Program-made: the position numbers and the translations under genes
Shown: piece after piece, positions 46,418 through 55,861 of the stretch
How positions within the stretch are numbered: the stretch's first letter is position 1
Layout: every line of letters starts with the position of its first letter
The notes under the pieces: generated by a model
The model's database searches: none
What the model saw: only the letters and a program-made list of their open reading frames with translations
Told to the model about the DNA's origin: nothing
Source of the DNA: Bog-159 sp963818855
GTDB lineage: Bacteria > Acidobacteriota > Terriglobia > Bryobacterales > Bryobacteraceae
Direction: 5' to 3'
NCBI GenBank assembly: GCA_963818855.1
Contig: CAWFUH010000003.1
Coordinates: forward strand, 248,001-312,000
Length of the DNA stretch: 64,000 nucleotides

Positions 46418-46991
46418 TGGCGCCCTTCGGGTTGAGTTCGCGTTTCAGCCAGACCTTTGTCAGTCTCCAGTCGCGCATGACCGTGTCAGGATGCACGCCG
46501 AGCGCCTCCGCCGTCTCTTCCACGCTCATCCCTCCGAAATAGCGGAGTTCGACCACTTGCGCCTTGCGTGGGTCGAATTTAGCAAGTTCGGTGAGCGCGT
46601 CGTCCAGCGCCACCAGGGCGGCTGATTTCTGAGCCGAAACGTCCAGTCCCTCATCGAGCGGGAGCACATGGGCGCCGCCGCCGCGCTTCGCCCGGCATAG
46701 GGCGCGCGCGTGATCCACCAGGATGTGCCGCATCAGCCGGGCGGCGACGCCTAGAAACTGCGCCCGGTTCTGCCAGTCCACCTGTGCCTGGTCCACCAGC
46801 TTGAGGTAGACCTCGTTGACCAGGGCAGTGGTCTGCAAGGTGTGACCCTGCCGCTCCATTCGCATGTAGCGGTGGGCGATGCGCCGCAGTTCGCCTTCCA
46901 CCATCGGCAGTAACTGGTTCAGACACTCCTGGTCCCCGGCCCTCCAGCGGAGGAGCAGTTGGGTTACTGGCTCGGGTCCCGTCGTCTCCAC
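46407..46991 (-). CDS. ECF-type RNA polymerase sigma factor
   Basis: 194 residues. Region 2 includes LLRWRAGDQECLNQLLPMVE and HTLQTTALVNEVYLKLVDQA. Region 4 has VVELRYFGGMSVEETAEALG, then VHPDTVMRDWRLTKVWLKRE. It belongs to the ECF subgroup (Sig-70_X6 type) that in Acidobacteriota lies next to large kinase genes. It overlaps the kinase start, indicating co-expression; this suggests kinase-dependent control rather than an anti-sigma factor. Confidence 0.92.
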   Translation of the reverse strand: METTGPEPVTQLLLRWRAGDQECLNQLLPMVEGELRRIAHRYMRMERQGHTLQTTALVNEVYLKLVDQAQVDWQNRAQFLGVAARLMRHILVDHARALCRAKRGGGAHVLPLDEGLDVSAQKSAALVALDDALTELAKFDPRKAQVVELRYFGGMSVEETAEALGVHPDTVMRDWRLTKVWLKRELNPKGANAG

Positions 46992-47099
46992 AATTTTTTC
47001 CTCCCCGTGTGTCTGTCCCGGAATTATAGCGCTTCTTCAGGGTGTCAGAGCGGCATTCGAAGTAAGTCGCGACGCCCGTGCGAGGAGGGGATATGAGAA

Positions 47100-47640
47100 A
47101 GGGACGATTGATCGGGACGATGTTTCGATGGCGTTGGCAATCGCTGGCGAAAATATGACCGTAGCTGTTTGCAATGTAGGCGAATTGCCGGCCAGCGTGA
47201 TCGAGCACGCCGAGGCCGAGGCCGCCATGTGTTTGAGTCCATGGGCGTCGAGATCCGCTCGACAAGCCGCGTCGCGGAAGTGGACGCGCAGGCCGCCCGG
47301 ACTCGCCTCGATTTCGTCGTTCGCGTGCGCGTTGGCGGGCACCTCCCCAAGGCGGACGCCACGTCTCTGGAAGCCATGGGCCGGGCGTTGATGAGCGTGG
47401 ACGGCGCGGGTAATATGGCGGACGTCTACTATGGCGCAATTCGCGAACGGTCACTTCTCTATCCGGTGGCGGGAGCCGACCAGTTGATGGGTTACACGAT
47501 GGCACACGAACTGGGGCACCTGCTGATCGGCGCTGGCCATCCCAACGGCTGATGCGCGGCTATGAGCAAGAAAGAGTTGGATGCACTCAACCACCGCAGC
47601 CTGAAGTTCAACGAGGCGTGCTTTTTCCCGTCTTGGGGGA
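47100..47640 (+). pseudogene. small zinc-metallopeptidase-like protein, frameshifted
   Basis: The sense begins in one frame (MALAIAGENMTVAVCNVGEL, then PASVIEHAEAEAA), shifts at about 47225 to VFESMGVEIRSTSRVAEVDA and LLYPVAGADQLMGYTMAHEL. The zinc motif HELGHLLIGAGHPNG is intact. A second shift after HPNG leads to SKKELDALNHRSLKFNEA. Short proteins ending 'GHLLLG...MRG.W....L....LKF' occur in Acidobacteriota and are uncharacterised. Confidence 0.6.
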
Positions 47641-48378
47641 AAATACAACTCAGAATGCCCCATCTTGCGCAAGCTGCGGTCGCGTGCGGCTGGCTCGGAT
47701 GCCGCTCCGGTAAATGACCAGCACCAGTGGTGGGGTCAGTCACCGTTACGGAAGTTGGGCCAGGGCCAATTAATCGTCAATATCGGTAGGCAAGACGGCG
47801 ACTGGGGGCCGGTTTGAAGCGGCTGGGGCGCCCTCCAAGTGCTCCGGTTCGCAAGCGACTCCTTGGTCTGCGGATTCCGGCTTTCTAATCAGTGCTTCTT
47901 GCAGGCCAGTCTCGATGGCTTATTACAGTTCGCAGGTCAGCGAGTGGTGGAACATCTGAGCCCGCGCCTCTTCGCGGGAGCAGGTTCCGGTTGGTTCCCC
48001 CCAACATTCTGATTGGAGCGTTGGCAACCCCGCATGGGCTGGCATTGCCACTGCCGGCCGCCATCCTCGGCTCCCACAGCGTTTCGTGTCGCGATTCGTC
48101 CCCGACGGGTCGAACGGCTACCGAACCCTGCCATACTTGCCGGCCCGTGTCGCCGTGTCTACGCAACGGAACCTATCTACACAGATAATACTCGCCGGAT
48201 TCCATCACCGCGGCTGAAACACGCTCAAACCAGTCTCCTTCCATCAACGTCGGACGCTCATGCACTAACGCTGAAAGCTCCTTCACGTTGTCTCGATTAC
48301 GTCAAAAAGCGAGCGTGGCCGCGGGTCTGATCCAAGACATCCAACCAGTGAACGTCCGCGCCGCCCAGAGAAACAGTT
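47641..48378. other. about 740 bases without a recognisable gene
   Basis: Frames on both strands lack family motifs and ribosome sites. It lies between the metallopeptidase remnant and the convergent repeat-protein gene. Confidence 0.4.
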
Positions 48379-49617
48379 TCAAGGAGTCAGCTTGAAGATC
48401 ACTCCTCCGCCCGACGCGCCACCGTGCTGTGTAGTCCCGTAGAGATTGCCGGCCGAGTCTAGTGTTAGACCGGCCATAGGACTTGCCCCGTCTGGTCCCG
48501 TGAATGTGTGCAGTAACGTCAGGTCGCCCGTCGCGCCCAGCTTGAAGACTAGCCCGCAACCTGGCATGCCGTTCCCGCCGAGGGTCGCGCACGTCCCCGT
48601 GGTCACCCCGCCAGCGTAGGCCGTCCCGTAAAGATTCCCAGCCGAGTCCTGGACTAAACTTGACAGGGGTATGCTCCCGTCGCTGCCAGTGAATCTGTAA
48701 AGGACTGTCTCCGACCCGGCGGTATCAACCTTGAAAACGGTGCCGCATCCACCATTGCCGCACAGCCCGCCCCTAACCCCGCCGTACTCCGTAGTCCCGT
48801 AAAGGTTGCCGGCGGAATCCTGGATCAGACCTGACATGGGCATAATGCCGTCAGTGCTGCCCCCGAAGCTGTGAAGCACGGTCAGGTTGCCAGCAGCATC
48901 CACCTTGAAGGCTACTCCGCAGCCGCGGCACTTGGCGCCGTACTCGTCAGTTCCGTATATGTTGCCCGCCGAATCCAGGATAACTCCTGCGCCCGGTTTG
49001 CCTCCGTCCACCCTGCCAGTGAAGCTGTGGAGCACTGTCTCGTTGCCGGCCGTATCCAGCTTGAAGAGCACCCCGCAGCCGGGAATGCTGGTGAGGGTCG
49101 CGCATTTCCCCGTGGTAATCCCGTCGGCAGAGGTCGTGCCGTAGAGATTGCCTGCCGAGTCGAGGGCTACGACTGCCACGGGCCTGCCCCCGTCCGTCCC
49201 GCCGGTGAAGCTGTAAAGCGTGGTTTCGTTGCCGGCCGCATCCAACTCGAAAACTACTCCACAGCCGGCGCACAGGCCGCCGGCAGAGGTTGTCCCGTAA
49301 AGGTTGCCGTCCGAATCCCGGATTACGCCCGAGCCCGGATGGCCTCCGTCCGCGCCACCCGTGAAGTTGTAGAGCACCGTTTCGTTGCCGCTCGGATCCA
49401 GCTTGAAAATTACTCCGGCGGCATGGAGTCCACCGTTCGGAGCAGTCCCATAGAGATTCCCTGCTGAATCCAGAATCACTCCAGCGTAGGGGCTCCGCCC
49501 GCCGCTTCTGCTGAAGTTGTACAGTATCTTGTACGTCTGACCCCGGGCCGTTGGTGTCGCGGTGAAAGCCGCTATGACGAAACATACGATGCCGGAAATC
49601 CAGCCACGATGTTGCAT
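48379..49617 (-). CDS. secreted GloVer-type tandem-repeat protein (412 aa)
   Basis: Signal peptide ISGIVCFVIAAFTATPTARG, then about ten repeats of 35-45 residues. Each has LDSAGNLYGTT or similar, a GG turn, 'GCGVVFKLD' and 'GNETVLYSFTGGTDG'. The repeat pattern suggests a closed beta-propeller. The start ATG 49617 has AAGGG nine bases upstream. Extracellular; role unknown. Same orientation as the two following secreted-protein genes. Confidence 0.82.
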   Translation of the reverse strand: MQHRGWISGIVCFVIAAFTATPTARGQTYKILYNFSRSGGRSPYAGVILDSAGNLYGTAPNGGLHAAGVIFKLDPSGNETVLYNFTGGADGGHPGSGVIRDSDGNLYGTTSAGGLCAGCGVVFELDAAGNETTLYSFTGGTDGGRPVAVVALDSAGNLYGTTSADGITTGKCATLTSIPGCGVLFKLDTAGNETVLHSFTGRVDGGKPGAGVILDSAGNIYGTDEYGAKCRGCGVAFKVDAAGNLTVLHSFGGSTDGIMPMSGLIQDSAGNLYGTTEYGGVRGGLCGNGGCGTVFKVDTAGSETVLYRFTGSDGSIPLSSLVQDSAGNLYGTAYAGGVTTGTCATLGGNGMPGCGLVFKLGATGDLTLLHTFTGPDGASPMAGLTLDSAGNLYGTTQHGGASGGGVIFKLTP

Positions 49618-49836
49618 TGGTTCGTTAACCCTTTTCTGGGAGCTAAGTGTATCCACTAATCCAGATTTCCATTTTGGTTTCCTGGTACTCTGTAGCATAC
49701 ATCCAAACCTGGCCACTCGGGCCTATTCATTTACGATCTTAATCATAGCCAGCTGGAGCTTATGAAGAAAACCTTCTCCGTCCGGCGGGCTCATGGCCGG
49801 ATACGTGGCGTGCACACTACCGCTGCTGTCCTGTGA
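49618..49836. promoter_or_regulatory. leader region of the GloVer gene
   Basis: No gene. AT-richer than the surroundings, as expected for a promoter, but no clear -35/-10 pair could be fixed. Confidence 0.3.
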
Positions 49837-51042
49837 TTACCGGAACTTGTATATCAGGCCGGCGCCTGAAGCTCCGCCCTTGGCAGTGGTTCCGTCAAGA
49901 ATGCTGAGTTTCGTCATGGTTGTGACCGGACCGGCGCCATTCAAACCGGTGAAATTCTCCTCCACGACGAGGGTATTCTCCGGAGTCTGAACTCTGTATA
50001 CAACCCCGTCTCCGCCGCTGCCGCCGACTTGGGTCGTGCCGTAGACGAACGCTCCGTGTATCGGCCCGAAGGACTGCGTGCCGCCATCCGTCCCGAGATC
50101 GACGTATACGCCCCCATAAGGATTACCACCGTCCGAACCGCCGGTAAAACTGTGCAGCAGGTCAAGCGTACCGTTGATTCTCAGCTTGTAGACGGTTCCG
50201 CTGCCGCTGCTGCCGCCTAAGACAGTGGCGCCGTAAAGGTTGCCGTTCGAGTCGCGGAACAAGCCTGCATATGGATTCGCCCCGCCGGTTCCCCCCTCAA
50301 AGGTGTACAGGGTCTTGAACTGCCCGGTCGTATCGATCCTATATACCACTCCATCGTTGAAAGAAGTCCCAAATTCCGCGGTGCCGTACAGGTTACCGCT
50401 CGAATCGAGGATCACGCCGCCATAGGGAGTGGCGCCATCCCTTCTTCCGGTGAAAGTGTGCACCACACTGAAGGTCCCGCCAGTATCGATCTTGAAGACC
50501 ACGCCGCAGCCGGATGGAAAGCTGCTGGTAACGCCGCCGCCGAACGCGGTAGTACCGTACAGATTGCCGCCCGCGTCCTGGACCAGCGCGGAGTAGGGGT
50601 TTGCCCCGTCAGCTCCCCCTTGGAACGTGTACAGCGGCGTTTCCGTGCCCGTCGTATCCAACTCGAACACTACTCCGTAGCCCTTTGCGCCGCCAAACGC
50701 GCTGGTGCCGTAAAAATTGCCAGCCGAGTCCTGGAACAGACCTGTGTACGGGTTTGCCCCGTCGGGTCCTCCGGTGAAGCCATACATCACGGTGAGCTTT
50801 CCCCCGGGGGTGACCTTGAATATGATTCCGCAGCCCCCCTCGCATGCGGTATTCCCGCCGTTCACTGTAGTGCCGTATAGGTTACCCGCAGAGTCGCGGA
50901 TCAGGGGGGTGTTGGGATTCGCTCCGCCCGCTCCTCCGGTAAAGCTGTACACCACGGAGTAAGTGCTCGGCGCCGCCGCGCCGGCTCCGGCTAACACGAG
51001 CACTACCAGCGTGTAATTCAGTTTCGATCTTTCATTCCGCAT
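49837..51042 (-). CDS. secreted GloVer-type tandem-repeat protein (401 aa)
   Basis: Signal peptide YTLVVLVLAGAGAAAPSTYS, then repeats such as IRDSAGNLYGTTVNGGN, FQDSAGNFYGTSAFGGAKG and LDSSGNLYGTAEFGTSF, separated by 'YxFxGGxxGANPY' linkers. Paralogue of 48379-49617 with the same predicted propeller fold. Role unknown. Confidence 0.82.
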   Translation of the reverse strand: MRNERSKLNYTLVVLVLAGAGAAAPSTYSVVYSFTGGAGGANPNTPLIRDSAGNLYGTTVNGGNTACEGGCGIIFKVTPGGKLTVMYGFTGGPDGANPYTGLFQDSAGNFYGTSAFGGAKGYGVVFELDTTGTETPLYTFQGGADGANPYSALVQDAGGNLYGTTAFGGGVTSSFPSGCGVVFKIDTGGTFSVVHTFTGRRDGATPYGGVILDSSGNLYGTAEFGTSFNDGVVYRIDTTGQFKTLYTFEGGTGGANPYAGLFRDSNGNLYGATVLGGSSGSGTVYKLRINGTLDLLHSFTGGSDGGNPYGGVYVDLGTDGGTQSFGPIHGAFVYGTTQVGGSGGDGVVYRVQTPENTLVVEENFTGLNGAGPVTTMTKLSILDGTTAKGGASGAGLIYKFR

Positions 51043-51243
51043 TATTTATTTTCCGCTTTCATTCCAGGGTTTCAATTTTGGCTTGCTGGTTTGGAGTATA
51101 CACCCAAGCCGCGCCTGAAAGCCTCGTGCCACAGGGCAGTGCCACAGGGCAGCTGCTACATATCCCGTGATATCGTTAGCGGTCTCTGGCTCGGAGTGCA
51201 GCGGATGCGCGCCCGACCGGGGGATTCCCTAGAGAGGTAACGG

Positions 51244-52416
51244 TCATGGCGTCCGCAGGAATCCATGCCAGACATTGTTGGCGTCAAGGTAGAAGCCCGC
51301 GATTTGACCCGCGTCATTGATGGCGAACGGGAATGTGCCCTGATTGACGCCCGTGCCCGCACCAGGGGCAGCGAAGGAGGTTATGACGCCGCCGGGAGTA
51401 CGAACGAATCCGTGAAGCGCATAGTTGGCATCCGTGTAGAATCCGGCGATCGTGCCTCCGGTGTTGATGGCCGCGGGCATGGTGCCCGTCGAGCCGGATA
51501 CATCGAGTGTGGTGACCGCGCCGCCGGAGTTTCTTGTGAAGCCGTGACTCAGGTTGTTCGCGTCGATGTAGTTCCCGGCCGTCGCACCTCCATTGTTGAT
51601 GGCATTGGCAACAGTGCCTTGTGAAGCCCCCGAGCCCGCGCCTGAAACGTCAAACGTGGTGACGCTTCCGTCAGCGGCGCGCACCAGGCCGTGATACACG
51701 TTGGTGGGGTCAATGTAGAATCCCGTGCTGGTCCGCCCGTTATTGATCCCAAAGCCCAAGGTCCCTTGATTAACGCCGACGCCGTCCCCCGGAGCATGGA
51801 ATGAGGTGATTTTGCCGCCAGTCGCGCGCTCGAAGCCGTAGAATGCGTTATTTGTATCGGTGCAGTAGCCCGAGACAACGCCGGCGGTGTTGATGCTCAG
51901 GCAGGCGGCTGCTCCGGCAGGCGCGGTGCTGGACCCGGTGCAATGGAACGTGCTTATAACCCCGCTGGCAGTTCGCACGAACCCGTGACTCACGTTGTTC
52001 GCGTCAAAGAACAAACCCACAACCGTTCCGGCTGTGTTGATGCTCTGGGGCCAAGTGCCTTGACCGGCGGCTGTACCCGCCTGCGGCACATCGAGGGTGG
52101 TGATCGTGCCATCGGCGGCGCGCACGAAACCATGCGTCAGATTGTTTGCGTCGCCCCAGACACCGGTGGTCACGCCCGCCGAGTTGATGCCGAGCGCGTT
52201 GGTTCCCTGATAGACGCCGCTGCCAGCGCCTGGGACTTCGAATGTGATTATGGTGGGCTTGGTCTTATCCTCCATCCCGGCGATCCCCGCCTGTTGCGCG
52301 GACACCCCCGCAGCGAAAACGAGCCACAGACAGACCACACCTGGCCTTGCGAGTCTGATCAGGCCCGGCCAGGACTCCCTTTCGGGCCTGTACATTTTAA
52401 ACGCTTCCCTCTCCAT
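51244..52416 (-). CDS. secreted HAF-repeat-like protein
   Basis: 390 residues. The start 52416 has AGGAGG seven bases upstream. A signal segment (PGVVCLWLVFAAGVSAQQAG) precedes about eight repeats of 'INxxGxxxGxYxDxNNxxHGFxRxxxGxxTxFDxxGAG' (e.g. INTAGTVVGLFFDANNVSHG). Repeats of this type are annotated as extracellular HAF or DUF3466-like; the function is unknown. Predicted propeller-like and exported. Confidence 0.8.
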   Translation of the reverse strand: MEREAFKMYRPERESWPGLIRLARPGVVCLWLVFAAGVSAQQAGIAGMEDKTKPTIITFEVPGAGSGVYQGTNALGINSAGVTTGVWGDANNLTHGFVRAADGTITTLDVPQAGTAAGQGTWPQSINTAGTVVGLFFDANNVSHGFVRTASGVISTFHCTGSSTAPAGAAACLSINTAGVVSGYCTDTNNAFYGFERATGGKITSFHAPGDGVGVNQGTLGFGINNGRTSTGFYIDPTNVYHGLVRAADGSVTTFDVSGAGSGASQGTVANAINNGGATAGNYIDANNLSHGFTRNSGGAVTTLDVSGSTGTMPAAINTGGTIAGFYTDANYALHGFVRTPGGVITSFAAPGAGTGVNQGTFPFAINDAGQIAGFYLDANNVWHGFLRTP

Positions 52417-52960
52417 GAAGTGGCCTCCTACTCGAGTTTTCTGGTTGCATTGGCCCTGGCTTACTACCGCTGCGATGGGAATAAGAATATCATGGAATGC
52501 GCGCGAATGGGCCAAGTTAATCCTGCCGTTGGCGATTTCGAGAAAGAGGGGCTCTCGTCGTAGATCTGGGTGGTTGTGACGTCGGTGGTCAAACAGTTCC
52601 GTTCACCTTGATAATGTCTACGTTGGCATCGAGCAGCCGTGCGGCCGTGGTGGCGCGGAGTGAACGCAGGTGTCTAGATCAGCGCCGGACGGGTAGAGAA
52701 CATTAAATCACGATGCGCTCCACCTCATCGGCCGGGATCTCATCGCCACGGAGGTCGTACCAATCCCGTGGTTGTCTCGCGTTCACCCCCGACTCTAGGC
52801 GGCTACTCAGCGGCGTGATTTAGGGGCCAACACCGCCGACGACGGATTTCGGGCAGGAGCCCGATTTCGCCAATGGAGTTCATTCGCGGCCAAGAAAGAT
52901 CAAAAAACACAATTTGCGGTAACGGGCTAACGGCGTGACGGCCCATCCGTCCTTAGCAGG
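52417..52960. other. intergenic stretch with an integrase fragment only
   Basis: Apart from the short recombinase tail at 52589-52672, I see nothing. It separates the divergent secreted-protein and PQQ-protein genes and must contain both promoters. Confidence 0.4.
52589..52672 (-). pseudogene. C-terminal shard of a tyrosine recombinase
   Basis: LRSLRATTAARLLDANVDII, then KVNGTV, resembles the 'HxLRHTxATxLLxxGxDIxKVQxxL' box II of tyrosine recombinases. 27 residues, no start. Weak but consistent with element loss at this point. Confidence 0.35.
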
Positions 52961-54223
52961 ATGACGAAGTACTCCTGCGTGGCTGCGATTTTCACGCTGG
53001 CTGTATGGGGAGCCGAGTGGCCGGGCTGGCGCGGACCGCATCGCGACGGACTCTCCACGGAAAGCGGGTTGCTGAAGGCCTGGCCGGCGGGCGGACCGCC
53101 TCTTGCCTGGGAGGCGCACGGGCTGGGCGCGGGATTCTCGAGCGTGGCGATCGCGGGCGACCGCATCTACACCATGGGCGACCGCCAGGACGGACAGTAC
53201 GCTCTGGCGCTCAATCGGGCGGACGGCAAGACTGTTTGGGCGTCACGCATTGGCGAGCCGTGGGAAGACAATGACGCGCCGGGCCCGCGGGGAACGCCCA
53301 CGCTGAACGGCGACTCGGTGTACGCGATCGGCACGGAGGGCGAGGTCGTGTGTCTCGACGCGGCGACCGGCGAGGCGCGTTGGCGCAAGTCAATGGTGCG
53401 CGACTACAACGGCCGCATGATGTCGGACTGGAAATTCTCGGAATCGCCACTGGTCGATGGCGACCGAGTGGTTTTTACGCCGGGCAGTTTCGACGCTCTG
53501 ATGGCGGCCGTGGATAAGCGGACGGGAAAGGAAATCTGGCGGGCGGGAGGCGGCGCACGGGTGGGCTCTGCGGGCAGTAACGGCGCGGGCTACGCCTCGA
53601 TGGTGATCTCGGAAGGCGCGGGCGTTAAGCAATACGTGCAACTGGCGGGGCGCGGGCTGTTCGGCGTGCGGGCCGCGGACGGCAAGGTGCTGTGGAACTA
53701 TAACCGGATCGCCAACGATGTCGCCAACATTCCGACGCCGGTGGTGCGCGGGGATTACGTGTTCGCGGCCACGGGCTACCAGACCGGGAGCGTGCTGCTG
53801 AAGCTCGCGCGGACGGCGGATGGGGTGGCGGCGCAGGAAATTTATTTTCTGGACGCGCACACGTTCCAGAATCATCATGGCGGCTTCGTGCTGGTGAGCG
53901 ACTCTATCTATGGCGGGCATGGCCACAACAACGGCTTCCCGATTTGTTTGGACTTTCTGACGGGCAAGGTGAGATGGGGCGGCGACTTCCGGCCGGAGGG
54001 ATCGCAAGGCTCGGCGGCGGTGGCGTATGCCGACGGACACTTGTATTTCCGGTATCAGAACGGAGTCATGAAGCTCGTCGAGGCATCACCCGCCGGGTAT
54101 AGGGAGACGGGCTCGTTCCGGATTCCGGGAGTGAAGCTGCCGAGCTGGTCACACCCTGTGATCTTGGACGGGAAGATGTACCTGCGGGAACAGGACGCGC
54201 TCTACTGTTACAACGTCAAGTGA
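52961..54223 (+). CDS. exported PQQ-binding-like beta-propeller protein
   Basis: 420 residues. Signal segment CVAAIFTLAVWGAEWPGWRG, with the family opening 'WPGWRGPHRDGLS'. Propeller blades have the tryptophan-docking form AxxxxTGxxxWxxxx (e.g. LDAATGEARWRKS, VDKRTGKEIWRAG, FLTGKVRWGGDF). These proteins are common in Planctomycetota and Acidobacteriota, where the PQQ-like propeller is usually not bound to PQQ. Enzymatic activity is not shown. Confidence 0.85.
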   Translation: MTKYSCVAAIFTLAVWGAEWPGWRGPHRDGLSTESGLLKAWPAGGPPLAWEAHGLGAGFSSVAIAGDRIYTMGDRQDGQYALALNRADGKTVWASRIGEPWEDNDAPGPRGTPTLNGDSVYAIGTEGEVVCLDAATGEARWRKSMVRDYNGRMMSDWKFSESPLVDGDRVVFTPGSFDALMAAVDKRTGKEIWRAGGGARVGSAGSNGAGYASMVISEGAGVKQYVQLAGRGLFGVRAADGKVLWNYNRIANDVANIPTPVVRGDYVFAATGYQTGSVLLKLARTADGVAAQEIYFLDAHTFQNHHGGFVLVSDSIYGGHGHNNGFPICLDFLTGKVRWGGDFRPEGSQGSAAVAYADGHLYFRYQNGVMKLVEASPAGYRETGSFRIPGVKLPSWSHPVILDGKMYLREQDALYCYNVK

Positions 54224-54463
54224 ACTATACCGATATCGGTAGCGGCTTCTGGCTGGCGATGGCGCGGATTCCAGGCCGGCGTTCGCTCCACGTAGCAGAC
54301 TCGGACGACGAGGTCGTCGATGGGGCTTGCCGGCGAGAGCGGCTCAGGTCCAGGACGTTCCTATCCGGTGGTCCGGTGTAATCGTCGGACAGCGTCTTCA
54401 GATAGCCGAGGTCACGGACGGCGTGCTAGGACCCAAGGCCAGACGCACGCATGAGCCGTCTGC
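54224..54463. other. no gene seen
   Basis: Short spacer between the PQQ-type gene and the convergent XRE regulator; no motif was recognised. Confidence 0.4.
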
Positions 54464-54763
54464 TCATTTTCGCGCCGTTCGTTCCTTTTGGCCGCCTTCC
54501 AAAAGCTCCGCTACGGTAATGCCGAATGCGTTGGCCACCTTCACCAGCGTTCGAACGGACGGATTCCGGCGCCCCAACTCCAAGTCGGCTAAGTAGCTGC
54601 GCTGCATGGCGGCGCGCTCCGCAAACTGCTCTTGAGTCCAGCCCCTCGCCACGCGCAGCATTCTGATACGTTCCGCCAACTGCCGCAGGATCTGGGTCTC
54701 GGATACCGGCAACCCCCATCTTTCCGAACCGCTGAACCCTTTGTTGTACGATCCGAGGTACAA
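54464..54763 (-). CDS. XRE-family helix-turn-helix regulator
   Basis: Up to 99 residues. The helix-turn-helix is AERIRMLRVARGWTQEQFAE, then RAAMQRSYLADLELGRRNPS and VRTLVKVANAFGITVAELL. The real start may be the later TTG or GTG near 54710 (LPVSETQ), because similarity starts there. Single-domain XRE proteins often control adjacent mobile or restriction genes, but no partner is visible here. Confidence 0.78.
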   Translation of the reverse strand: MYLGSYNKGFSGSERWGLPVSETQILRQLAERIRMLRVARGWTQEQFAERAAMQRSYLADLELGRRNPSVRTLVKVANAFGITVAELLEGGQKERTARK

Positions 54764-55644
54764 TTACCCTGGGATCGGCGAGGGTCACCGGAACTGTAAC
54801 GATTTCGGGATGCGTAGACCGCCTCCTCGCCTCGTACGGTTCAAGCGTTGTAGCTGGTATCTAACGGAAGGCAGTAAACACGAGTCAGAAGGCGACGATG
54901 GACGCGCGGCGTTTTCTGGAGGTGAGGTGCAAGAAGAACGGGCATCAACGAAGGGCATCGTGGGCGCTCTGATTGCGGTGCTGGCGGTGATCCTTGTAGT
55001 GTCGGCTGTGAATACCACGTTTACGAGCAAGAAATCACCCGGCGCGCGAAAGTGGATAGGAAGAAATACGCTCGGCTGTCGAGGCGAAGCGGATCTGCCA
55101 AATGATGACCGATGCTCATCAAAGCGCCAAGCGTCCCGTTCTTGCCGATCGTCACCGCGTCGGCCCGGCTGCCCAGCCCCGCTCCCCTGCACATTGAATG
55201 CATCAGGAGAAGTCTCGCGACGTCCTTTAGGAGTCTGGGGATCTCTCTGCACGCCTTGCAGAGCATTAGTCCTGGATCTTTATCAGGGTCTCGACATGAA
55301 ACACTGCGGCGGAACTGGAAATCACGTGCTCACAAACGATGTAGCACGGCACGTCATCGCCATGTCTGGCGCAATTCATGTTGGGATACCGAGCCATTCG
55401 CTACACCCATTCTGCCCTACGGCACTCGTCGATGCTACCTCGCGGTCCGGCAGTCGGTGGAAACAACCCGAAGTACCCAGGTCCGGCGTTCGGGGATCAG
55501 GAGGTTCCGTTCGGCCCTAGCTGGCTCGCATGTCACGCATCAAATATGTCACACGGGCAATCGCTAGAATTCATTGGAGCGGACGGCTGGCGCGCCGCGC
55601 GTTGTCAGTTGCTGTCACTCGGCGGCCGTAACTCTATGAAATCA
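54764..55644. other. about 880 bases without a recognisable gene
   Basis: One plus-strand frame contains a hydrophobic stretch (GIVGALIAVLAVILVVSAVN near 54955-55015) that could be a membrane helix of a small lost protein, but no start or family could be assigned. The remaining frames look random. Confidence 0.4.
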
Positions 55645-55719
55645 TGGTAGCGCTAACGGGAATCGAACCCGTATTTAAGCCTTGAGAGGGCTCCGTCCTA
55701 ACCGTTAGACGATAGCGCC
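55645..55719 (-). tRNA. tRNA-Glu (anticodon CTC), CCA encoded
   Basis: The minus strand folds as a tRNA: acceptor GGCGCTA with TAGCGCT (one G-U), anticodon arm GAGCC-CTCTCAA-GGCTT with CTC at 34-36, T-arm ACGGG-TTCGATT-CCCGT, and discriminator A followed by genomic CCA (55645-55647). The gene without CCA is 55648-55719. It is complete and probably functional. Confidence 0.95.
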
Positions 55720-55861
55720 ACGGGAGAGCAATTCTGATTCTACCAATCCGCAAGGGTGCTTGTCAGCCGCTCTGCCTGGCGGGCGTGCGCTGCGGGCGCC
55801 CGGCTCCCCCAAACGCATCCGCGCATGTCTTGACATATACTGTCAATTGCGGAGGCCTGAT

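Noticed and set aside
54741..55520. 259-codon plus-strand open frame with a hydrophobic stretch
   Set aside because: No family resemblance beyond the single hydrophobic segment, no ribosome site, and Arg/Ser-rich flanks; looks like an accidental open frame.
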